Below, piece after piece: positions 7,302-16,600 of a stretch of 32,914 nt of DNA. Location: contig DCJB01000020.1 in assembly GCA_002317325.1 (NCBI GenBank), positions 1 to 32,914 of the forward strand, given 5' to 3'. The translations under genes and the position numbers were made by a program. Position 1 is the stretch's first letter; each line of letters starts with the position of its first letter. The notes below the pieces were generated by a model. It saw nothing but the letters and a program-made list of their open reading frames with translations, searched no databases and had not been told where the DNA came from. The DNA comes from Bacteroidales bacterium UBA1711. Lineage in GTDB: Bacteria > Bacteroidota > Bacteroidia > Bacteroidales > P3.

Positions 7302-8795
7302 ATGAAGAAAACCCTCCTACTGCTGTTGTATTGCAGTATGTGGTGGGCGGCAAGTCCCCAAACCGTCCCGGCGGCACACCCCCAAGCCCCTGCGGACAGC
7401 CTGACCGAAAGGCTGTTCATCGACCAGCCCCTCCTCGACCTCCCCTACCTGCGCCATGCCGCCGCCACGGCCGGCAACGTGGCAGCCCTCCACCTCAACC
7501 CCTCCATGGGCGTAGCCACAACCCTCTCAATCGACTTTTACACCGCCGCCCACTGGGGACTGCTGCAGATTCCCTACAGCCCCAAACCCGAACACAGGCA
7601 ACGCTACGCCCGGCTGGCCATCTATGGCTTCGACCTCCTCAGTTCCTGGCTGCCTCTCGGCTACGCCTGGCTGCACGAAGAGTACCACCGCTCCGTCATG
7701 ACCCTCCGCGGGATAGCGAGCTTCAACGAAGTCTATCTCTTCCCCGTAGGAAAAAACACCATCAGCGTCAGCCGCATAGCCGACCAAGACCTCGTACGCC
7801 TCTGCAACCGCTTTCCCGCCGACTTCGCCCGGCTGATGGCCGCCGGCCACGAAGGGCAAACCATCCACACCCAGCAGCTCCAGCGCAACCAGTTCTTCTA
7901 CCACCAGCAGCTGCACAACGAACTCCTCTACCTCAACAACGCGCTCAACAACACCGCCTACTTAGCCCTTTGCGCCTTTGGCTGGGCCGACAAAACCACC
8001 GCCCAAATGAACCAGCGGGAGACCGACATCGCCAGCCGCGACTTCACGGGCATGGACATGATGGCGTGGGCACACAAACTCTTCAACCCCGAACTGCCCT
8101 ACGAAGCCCGCGGCACCCACCCCTCGGGCGTCGGCATCAACCGCTACATCACCTACGACCAGCTCTCGCCCCAAGCCCGCAGCTACCTGAAGAGGCAGAC
8201 GGCCTTAGATTTGCTCAACTGCGTGTCGCCCATGATGATTGGCATTTCGCATATCAGCCTCGGCGCCAAGAACGGCCGACGCTTCATCGGCAACTTCTCG
8301 CTCCGCCACTTCCTCACCTCTTTCGGCGACGACAACTGTGCCGAACTGCTCCTGCAAGTGCTTTCTGAACACCGCACCTATCCCCTCAACGGCTATCTCA
8401 CCCTCCACAACTACAACAACTACAGCCACAGCTACATAGGACTGGAACTGGGTGCGAGCGACCTGCCGCTCTTCGGCGGTCGGCTGCTGGCCGGAGTATG
8501 CTGCCAAATGTGGCGGCAGCCCCAAAACCTCGACTTCTTCACCAATGCCGGCGAGTGGGGCGGGAGCGCCTCGCTTCGGCTGCGAGCCAACCTCAGGCGA
8601 CACCCCGAAGAGGGCGAAAGTCTGTGCAGCCCCTACATCGCTGCGGGATGGAAGAGCCCAGGGTGGGTGGCGGGCATTGTTTTTCAGGAACAAACCTTCT
8701 TTGCCGAAGCCGGCCTGAAGTGGAAATTGGGCATCAAAAGTGCCCGCAGCAGCTCAAAAGAACACAAAAAACAAAGCAGCCAAAACCTCCCTTAA
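7302..8795 (+). CDS. predicted exported envelope protein with HEEYH motif
   Basis: The function of this 497-residue protein is not established. It has an N-terminal signal peptide (MKKTLLLLLYCSMWWAASPQ). The first half is helical and contains LHEEYHRS (His125, Glu126, His129), which fits the HExxH zinc-metallopeptidase pattern. It also has GHEGQ at 182-186 and a well-formed ARGTHPSGVG block near residue 275. The last about 150 residues alternate polar and aromatic residues in beta-strand-like stretches, suggestive of a membrane beta-sheet or barrel. I have an impression of similar uncharacterised Bacteroidota proteins with an HExxH followed by this THPSGVG block, but cannot confirm it. It starts 48 nt after atpG and may be read through from the atp promoter. 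Peptidase activity is inference only. Confidence 0.7.
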   Translation: MKKTLLLLLYCSMWWAASPQTVPAAHPQAPADSLTERLFIDQPLLDLPYLRHAAATAGNVAALHLNPSMGVATTLSIDFYTAAHWGLLQIPYSPKPEHRQRYARLAIYGFDLLSSWLPLGYAWLHEEYHRSVMTLRGIASFNEVYLFPVGKNTISVSRIADQDLVRLCNRFPADFARLMAAGHEGQTIHTQQLQRNQFFYHQQLHNELLYLNNALNNTAYLALCAFGWADKTTAQMNQRETDIASRDFTGMDMMAWAHKLFNPELPYEARGTHPSGVGINRYITYDQLSPQARSYLKRQTALDLLNCVSPMMIGISHISLGAKNGRRFIGNFSLRHFLTSFGDDNCAELLLQVLSEHRTYPLNGYLTLHNYNNYSHSYIGLELGASDLPLFGGRLLAGVCCQMWRQPQNLDFFTNAGEWGGSASLRLRANLRRHPEEGESLCSPYIAAGWKSPGWVAGIVFQEQTFFAEAGLKWKLGIKSARSSSKEHKKQSSQNLP

Positions 8796-8898
8796 AAAAA
8801 AACATATACACAATATACTGGTTTTCTTTCAATTAGCCCCCCCCTTCTAAAAAGTGCCCGCAGAAGAAAAAAATAATTAATAAATCAAAAAAAAGTCG

Positions 8899-8906
8899 TA
8901 ACTTTG
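8899..8906 (+). promoter_or_regulatory. promoter -7 box for small lipoprotein
   Basis: TAACTTTG at 8899-8906, preceded by GTCG in an A-rich stretch. No good TTG is seen at the expected -33 place. The AT-rich 159-bp gap (8796-8954) contrasts with the GC-rich genes on both sides. Start codon is about 50 nt downstream. Confidence 0.65.
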
Positions 8907-8954
8907 CAAACTGAAATAGAGAACACTTTATAATAACCTTAAAAAATTAAAGCA

Positions 8955-9173
8955 ATGAAAAAAGTCGTTTTAGCTCTTGGCGTTATCGCCATGATGGGTG
9001 CATTCTGCTCCTGCAAAAAAACCTGTTCCTGCACCATGTCCGTTGCCGGCATTTCGCAGACCACTGAAGTCAACATGAAAGACTACAACGTGAAGAAGTG
9101 CTCTGAACTTACCAAAATCACCCAAAACGGCATCACCATCGACCTCAGCCAGATGGGCATGACCTGCAAATAA
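8955..9173 (+). CDS. small Cys-rich lipoprotein
   Basis: A 72-residue product with a hydrophobic signal (VVLALGVIAMMGAF) ending in CSCKK; Cys20 is the likely lipidated residue, although the residues before it fit a strict lipobox poorly. The mature part has further cysteines in CSC (24, 26), near residue 41 and at the end (MTCK), which could form disulfides. No domain is recognised. It has its own promoter and is followed by a strong terminator, so it appears to be a monocistronic, possibly abundant transcript. Function unknown. Confidence 0.75.
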   Translation: MKKVVLALGVIAMMGAFCSCKKTCSCTMSVAGISQTTEVNMKDYNVKKCSELTKITQNGITIDLSQMGMTCK

Positions 9174-9197
9174 TTCTTACGAGAGTTAGACCGACAG

Positions 9198-9229
9198 CCG
9201 CCGCCCTTGGGGTGGCGGTTGTTTTTTTT
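9198..9229 (+). terminator. intrinsic terminator after small lipoprotein
   Basis: CCGCCGCCC (9198-9206) pairs with GGGTGGCGG (9210-9218), with one G-T pair, over a 3-nt loop. A T-rich tail runs to 9229. It points to the + strand. tilS converges from the other side, and no matching T-tract is seen for that direction. Confidence 0.85.
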
Positions 9230-9288
9230 ACCTCTGACCTTACCCTGCTTCTATAGAAGGGCAGCGGGAGAGGAGGTGAGAGTGAAGA

Positions 9289-10611
9289 CTAACGGACGGG
9301 AGGGGCAATGGTGACTACAAGAATGTCGGCCGTGGAGGGGGTAATGCGGTGGGGATGGCTGGTGCGGAAGCCCACTATCCACAGAATTTGCCCTGCGGCA
9401 TCGACAAGCAGCTGCTGTCGCTGCTTGTCGGCAAGAGAGAACTTGTGGTCGGTAAAGAAGTCGCTGACCTTCTGCGACCCGTGACTCATGCCCAAAGGCT
9501 GGAAGCGGTCGCCGAGCTGCCAGTGCCGCAGTGCAACAGGCATCACAACAGTGGCAGCGTCAAATGCCGCCATACCCACAGGCAGCCGCCGGAGGTCATA
9601 CAAGAAGTCGCCCGCCGGCATCGTGCTCACCTGCAATTCTGGCTTCAGAGGCGAGGGTGGCATTGCGTCAAGAGGTGCAATAATAATCCTTTCGCGGTCG
9701 AGGAACGCGCTGTGGGTCGGGGTGAAGAAGCGCCGTCCCGGTTGCGCGGCCGAGAGGACTTCGCCCACCAATGTTCCGTTGAAGCCATAGGGCTTCAGCA
9801 ACTCATAGTAAAGCTGCTGACGGTCGGCCGCAGGAATGGGAAGGTCGTCGCAGGGCGCCAAAGAGACCGAGAGCGTGCCGTCGCCATTGAGACACACCAA
9901 CCGTTCTCGGAACAACTCCACCATAGCCTTGTGGAGGCTCTCAACCGACTGGAGGTGGGCAATAGTGCGTGCGATGGAGCCGTCTGCCGCCCCGTCAATA
10001 GAACGGAGCAGTGGCAGCAGCCGGTGGCGGATTTGGTTGCGGCGGTAGAGTAGCGAAGCGTTGGTGGAGTCCTCTACATGAGCGAGGCCGTGGGCGGCGG
10101 CGTAAGCCTCAATCTCGTCGCGTCCGAAAGGCAGCAGCGGTCGCACCACATTCCCATAGACGGGCAATATGCCGTGGAGTCCTGCGAGCCCGGCCCCGCG
10201 CAGGATGTTGAGGAAGAAGGTCTCAGCCGAGTCGTCGCGATGGTGCGCGGTGACGATGGCGGCAAAGCCGTTCTCCCGCCTTAGCTGCTCGAACCAGCCG
10301 TAGCGCAAGTCGCGCGCCGCCTCCTCTAAGCAGAGCCCCTCCTGCTTGGCGTAGCCGAGGGTGTCAAACTGCTTCACGAAGCAACGCGCACCGCAGCCGC
10401 GGGCAAGGGTGCGGACAAAAGCCTCGTCGCGGTCGCAGTCGCCGGGTCGGAGGTGGAAGTTGCAGTGGGCCATAGCAAAAGGATACCCCGCCTCGCGCAT
10501 AAGGTGGGTCAGCACCACCGAATCCACCCCCCCGCTGACGGCAAGCAGCACCTCCTGCCCTTGCGGGAAGAGGTGCTGCCGGTCAATGTTAGCAATAAAA
10601 CGGTCGAGCAC
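9289..10611 (-). CDS. tilS: tRNA(Ile)-lysidine synthetase (TilS)
   Basis: Modifies C34 of the tRNA-Ile that reads AUA to lysidine using ATP and lysine; essential in most bacteria. The 440 residues show the N-terminal PP-loop SGGVDS at 26-31, then AHCNFHLR and CLEEAARDLRYGWF, and TAHHRDDSAETFFLNILRG in the catalytic domain. The C-terminal TilS domain has LGDRFQPLGM and KVSDFFTDHKFS. The start is GTG at 10609-10611; no better start exists because the PP-loop is only about 25 residues in. That GTG is immediately adjacent to the TAA stop of the giant upstream gene, so translation may depend on re-initiation. Confidence 0.95.
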   Translation of the reverse strand: MLDRFIANIDRQHLFPQGQEVLLAVSGGVDSVVLTHLMREAGYPFAMAHCNFHLRPGDCDRDEAFVRTLARGCGARCFVKQFDTLGYAKQEGLCLEEAARDLRYGWFEQLRRENGFAAIVTAHHRDDSAETFFLNILRGAGLAGLHGILPVYGNVVRPLLPFGRDEIEAYAAAHGLAHVEDSTNASLLYRRNQIRHRLLPLLRSIDGAADGSIARTIAHLQSVESLHKAMVELFRERLVCLNGDGTLSVSLAPCDDLPIPAADRQQLYYELLKPYGFNGTLVGEVLSAAQPGRRFFTPTHSAFLDRERIIIAPLDAMPPSPLKPELQVSTMPAGDFLYDLRRLPVGMAAFDAATVVMPVALRHWQLGDRFQPLGMSHGSQKVSDFFTDHKFSLADKQRQQLLVDAAGQILWIVGFRTSHPHRITPSTADILVVTIAPPVR

Positions 10612-13600
10612 TTAGCGTACAATCATCTTGTGCATCTGGCTCTCGCCGTCATACTCCACGGTGTAGTAATAGACTCCTGCGGCCCAGTCGCGACGATCCA
10701 TCGTGACGGTGTGGCGGCCTTCGTCATAGACCTTCACCGACTCGAACACCTGCCGCCCGACCACATCCGTCACGGTCAGGCGGACACTTCCGCGGGCGGG
10801 AATGGCAAAGTCGAATTTAGTGGTCTTGTCAAACGGGTTGGGCACATTCTGCTCAACCACAAATCCCGAAGCGCTCTCAACGGGTTCAATGCCCTCGAAA
10901 TAGTTCAACACAACAATGTTGTTCGTCTTGTTGTTGACCAGTTCGTAGTCGGCGTCGATGTCGAGGAGCTGTCCCTGGCCCGTATAGATACGCTCGTAAG
11001 ACTGCGGCACCTTCACCTCGCGGCCGTTCTTCACCATCAGGATGTGGCGCGTCTCGCCGGGCTGTATGAAGTAGAGGCTGTCGGGAATGGTGGCCTTCAC
11101 CTTCAGTCCGTTGATGGTGAACTGCATGGTGATGGGCTTGTAGAAGGTGATGTTGCCCTCGTTGCGAATAACGAAGCGGACGCGGCAAGAGTCGTAGCGG
11201 TTCTCCTCCACCTCGACGCGCAGCAGCGCCAAGTCGGTATGCATTTCGGCAGCAAGGCGGGTGGTGTCGTTGGTGTGGTTCGTGTCGTCGGGAACGGAGA
11301 CCCATGCGGTGCAGTACTCCCACGGCGAGGTGCGGGTGGCCATAACCGAGTCGAAGAGATAGACCATCTGCGAACCGGCGGGCAGCGGCGGGTCGATGTG
11401 GACATGATCGCACGAGAGAGTGTTGGGGTCGCGGTCCACAAAGAAGCAGGCGTCGAAGTCCGAAACGGCGCGCGCGCCCACATTAGCCACCGACAGACCG
11501 ATACGTACGCCCGTGTGGTCGCGGGTATCGAAGAAGAACGAGGAGGCCTCCAAATCGGTGATGGCGGCACGGCCTTGCGTTGTCTTAGAAATGGTGTCGT
11601 TGAGTCGGTAGCTGTCGCGTGCATAGTCGCAGTATGCCGTCACACGCATAGTGCCCATAGTCGCGCGCTCGCGGCGGGTAGTGAAGGTGTGCGGGAAAGT
11701 CTCGGTAGATTCGAGATTGCGGCCCAGATAGTCGGCAAAGCGGATATGCTCGCGGATGGGCGCACCGCCGTTGTAGGTGTAATAGACATCGCACTCGTCA
11801 ACCTCCTCGGTGCCGAAGTTACGAATAACCACGGTGATGGGAATAGTGTCGCCCGCCACAGCGCTGGACATAGGCGAGAGGATGCGGAGCATCTGCAAGT
11901 CATTCGCCAAGGGCGAGAGTCCGAAGGCCTTAATGCAGGTGTCGTTGTCCCAGTAGTAGTCCGTTGCAGGCTTGGTGAATGCGGCAATATTGAAAGTGTC
12001 GGGGAAGTTGTTGGTGATAGTGAAGGGGTCGGGGAAGGTGTAGAGCACCTCAGAATCCGGCTGGATAGTCAGCTCGCAGCGAGCCTCCATCGGCAGGTAG
12101 TGGCCCCAAGGCACATAGCCCACCTCGAAGTTGCGGATGCTGTCGGTGCCGTAATTCTTGATTTTGACAGTAGGACGTATGGTCTCGCCAAACTTAGGAT
12201 TGGTGGGATAGACAATATCTGTCACGCCCACATCCACAGCACGGCGGGCGCGTCCCACCCTGAAGTTGTCTATTGCCACACCGTCGCCGAAGGAGGCGCC
12301 AGAAACGTCAATCGGCGTGGTATATACGAAGCGGAACTGCAGGTTCTGCGGGAAGTCGCCGCGTATGAGAGAGGTGGGTAGCATATAGGACACATACTCG
12401 CCCGCACCCGTGCTGCCGGTCCAGCCCTCGGGGTCATCATACCACGAGGTGGTGTCCCCCTCGTACGACTTAGCGCCGTTCTGCGGAGCATGATGCTCTC
12501 CTGCGGGATAATCCACATCCTGCCACAGACCCATATAGTCGAAGAACTGGAGTTTCAAATGGCTTCCATTGAGCATATTCTTGCAGAGCTCAAAGTTGAT
12601 GGTGTCGGGCTGAATCTGCGAAATGTCGATGATGGGGGTATAGATTTCGGAACGGTTGCCTCGGGTGCCCGTGCTGACCACCTGCGTGGGCCCGGTGACA
12701 AAGGCGTTGGGCTGCGATGCGGGGGCATTGATATGGCTCTTGGCCGGGGTAGAGCGGTCGAAGTAGTTGTGGTGGTAGTTGTTGAATCCCGTAGGCACAT
12801 ACCACTTAGAAATGGGTTGGTCGAAACTGTCGATAAAGCGGAGCTCGACAACATGGAAGCGGTGGAAGCGGAAGCGGAGCGAGTCGTTGTCGGTGAAGAC
12901 TGTGTCGCCGGCCACTATCACCTTGGCCATAAGGTCGGTAGTCCCCTCGTAGAAGTTCACGCGGCGGAAGGTGACAGGCTCGCTGGTGCCGGGCGCGAGG
13001 CTGCCCGTCCAGTTGATGGTGTCAAAATGGTTGCCGCCGATGTTGTTGTAGAAAGCGCCGACGATTTGTGCGGAAGTGAGCGGAACCTTGCCGTTGTTGG
13101 CAAGCATAACGGTGACGGTGGTGTCTTCCTCGGTGACAATATGCTTGGCGGGAGTCACCACGCGGGTGACAGCGGCATCGATGTCAACCACCGAGTCGGG
13201 TTCCTGAACAAAAAGCATATACTGCTGAATTTGCCCGTTGATGCTCTTGTTGCGGAAGCCGTTGATGTAGGCGGTATTGTCTCCGTCAACCCACACCATC
13301 ATGCGCATAAACCCATAGTGGGCCTGCGGCGGAATAGTAAATTCCTGCTTATAGGCGTGTCGGCTGGTGACGCTCACGCCACGTGTGTTGCCCACCTTGG
13401 TGATATTCTCAATGCCCGAGAGGTCGTACTGGCCGTCACGGTTGAAGTCGATGGCAATGCAGAGGCTGGCGGTAGTCATGGTGTCGGATTCGTCAGCATT
13501 GTTGGCCACGGTGACGGCGAGAGTGTCTGTCGTCCCGTGGGTGACATAGATGACGGGCGCATTGTCAAGCGTGGGACTATAGTGGGCCATATTGCTGCTG

Positions 13601-16600
13601 CTGCGGCCGAAGTTGTCGGGCAGCTCGAAGTCGAGGTTGTTGTAAGAAACCTTGGTGATGTCGAAGCCGACCGCCTCGTCCGGGGCCATAGCAAGGATAG
13701 AGTCGTAGCAGTTCTCGGCAAGCGCCCTGAAGGTGTGTGCATAGCGGAGCGTGTCGTTGCCGCGCTGCATATCCTCGGGCAGCGACACCCAGGCCTGCAG
13801 CTGATAGCCGACGTTGCTCAAGGGCTGGTTGACCATCAGGAAAGTGTCGAAGCAGAAGACGTAGGTACTCACGCTGTCGCCCACTCGTCCGGGTATGGTG
13901 ACACGCACGGTGTCGTCGCACTCAGCGAGTGTCTGGTTGCCGTTGGCGTTCATCCATTTGTAGTGGATGGGGATGTTGCTGGCGGGCGAAGAGCCATAGT
14001 TGGCCACCCGCAGTTTCACAGTGTCCAACTCGAGATAGACACGGCCCGAAGCCCTCGGCGAAACCACCTCGGAGATAGACACATCGGAGGTAAGGGGGGC
14101 GTTGATGCCCACATGGATGGGGCTGTAGTAGCTGGTGCAGTTCTTGTTGCTCAGGCAGCTCAGATAGTAGGTTGAGTCGTGGAAGTACTGTGGAGTGTTG
14201 CTCCAGTGGGTCGAGCGGTTGTAGTTGTTGGTGCCGTTGTAGAAGTACTCGCCGGTGGTGGTGTCCGCCAAACGGTGCCAGCGTATCACGCGGTTGATGG
14301 GTGTGCCGTTGGCGTTAAAACCATCTGTCTCGGTGGCCCAGAGGTTGCCGTAGGAGCCGTAGTCCACCGTAGTGTCGCTTCCCACAGGACTTTCGGGCGT
14401 GTGGTTGGAGGTGACGGAGATATAGTTCGAGGTATCGTTGAAGTGCTTCGGGTCGTACTGGTAGGTGACAGCGCCGCGCAGTTTGACCGTGATGTCGGAT
14501 GTCAACCCGTGAGGATAGATGTTGGGGAAGTGCATGGTGTTGGTGATGTCGCGGGTGGTGCCTACAGGCAGGTCGTTGCCCTCGCCGAACTGGGTGTACT
14601 CGCCGGGGTAGTAAGAGCCGGGGAATCCCGAAGTGGGCTGCACGGTGCCCTGACAATAGAAGTCATAGCCGATAAAGAAGTCACGCGTGCCGGGGAAGTC
14701 CTTCTTGCCATCGTTCTTGATGGTGTAGGTGATGGGCACTGCAAAGAGGCGGCAGCCCGCAGGTTCGTTGTTGGTGATGGCGATGGACTGCACCTTGAGG
14801 TCGTAGGCGGGATAGACAAAGAAGACAGCGGTGTCGATATTGTCCGAACCGTCGTCGTCATAGACTCCGTCCGGCGTTTCAAGAACGATGACGACACGCT
14901 GCGTATCAACATAGCCGTAGGGCGAAGCAATGCGGACGCTGTCCTCATACATCGTGCGGAGGTTCATCCTCGGCAGGCTGCGCGAATCCGAAATCTCAAG
15001 CGGGTTGGTGCCATCCAAGAAGGCCTGCCAGGTGCAGCCCGAGATGGCGGAGTTGCCGTTATTGTAGAAACGGACGTGAACCAATATAGAGTCGGTCTCG
15101 ATGTTGAGCACCTCGGGATTGGATCCCGTGGTGGTAGCCGGCATCTTGGGCGAGAGTATCTCGGCAATGGACACGTTGGTGGCCAAACGGTTGAACTCGT
15201 GGGCACCGATGGTGGGAGCAGGAATCTGCGGTCGTCCGTTGTCAAAGATGTCCTGCGGCACATCGGAGTTGTACTGAGCCACACCGGCAAACTGGGCCAG
15301 CGCCACCCGCAGGTCGGTGGTCCCAACCAGATAGGGCATATCCTCAAAGGAGTTCTGGTCCTTTTGGTTGATGATGCGGAGGCTGTCGAGGCCGATGGGG
15401 TCAACACCTCCCCAGTGGGCGAATTTGCGGGTGATGACGCCGGTGCGGGCGTTGGTGTCGGGCAGGGAGGTAGAGTAATAGACGTTGAAGTTGGAGTTGG
15501 CCACACAGGTGTCGATGGCCACATAGTAGGCATAGCCCTTGCTCTCGTTGGAGAAAATATTGTTCAGCACATGGACATTGGAGGAGAGCTGGCAGCTGAA
15601 GGTGCGGGTGGTGGCCTGGGTAACTCCCGCATAGAGTTTGGATGTGTTGAAATAGACGTTCACAAACTTCGACGTGGAGTCGATCCAAATGCACGAAGAC
15701 GGCAGCGAAGCCACCGCTGTGCCATAGACCGAGACCATGTTGTTGTAAATCGTGACACGCTCGATATTCGTACCCTTGCAGTTGGAAATTTGAATGCCAC
15801 GTTTGCCGCCCGTGGCGTTATCGACGAGATAGACAAAGTTCTTCTCAATTCTCACCCGGTTGGCGTTGGCCACATAGATGCCCTGCAGGGGCTTGCCCGC
15901 CACAGTCACACCCGAAGCAATGCTGTCGTGCAGGATGAACACCGTGTCGCAGTTGCGGATATTGACACCGCGGTACCAGAAGTTGAGAATGTCGCAGTTG
16001 GACACCACTATGTTGTGGCTGTGCACATTGGTGGGCAGCGTGCGGACAGCATAGTAGCCGCTGTCCAACAGGCAGTGGTTGATGGTGATATAGCTGTTGT
16101 TGTCGCCGAGCAGCACCAAGTTGGCGTTGGTAGAGGAGGCCGCGGACTTCTTGCTGCGGATGGTGCAGTTGGTGAAGTTGATATGGCTGGAGTTCTCTAT
16201 TTGCAGCACGTTGGCGTAGATGGTGTTGGCCGACCCCGTGGTGTAGTTTCCGTAGAAATCGACCCAGTCGAAGTTAACATATTCGGCACCGTCGAGTTTC
16301 ATCACATAGTTGGCGGCGCTGGTGGGCGTATGCTTTATCAGGGCAATCGAACTGGCCATGCTGTCGGTGGTGAAGGTGACTGTGCTGGTGGGCGAGGTGC
16401 CGGGGATGTGTCCGATGTTGAACTGCCCGGAGTGAATCTGCTCCTTCAGCAAGAAGACGACGTTGCCGGCCACACCGGCGTTGGCCAAGGTGTCAAGGGC
16501 GATGGAGAGCGAATTGTAGCCGCGGGGACCGGGGTTGGTGCCCACGGTGTAGGAGCCGGCGCAGAACTTGACGTTGAAGGTGTGGACGATGGTGTCGTTG

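Noticed and set aside
9245..9264. Terminator for tilS on the - strand
   Set aside because: A bulged hairpin around TATA is present but no T-tract follows on the - strand.
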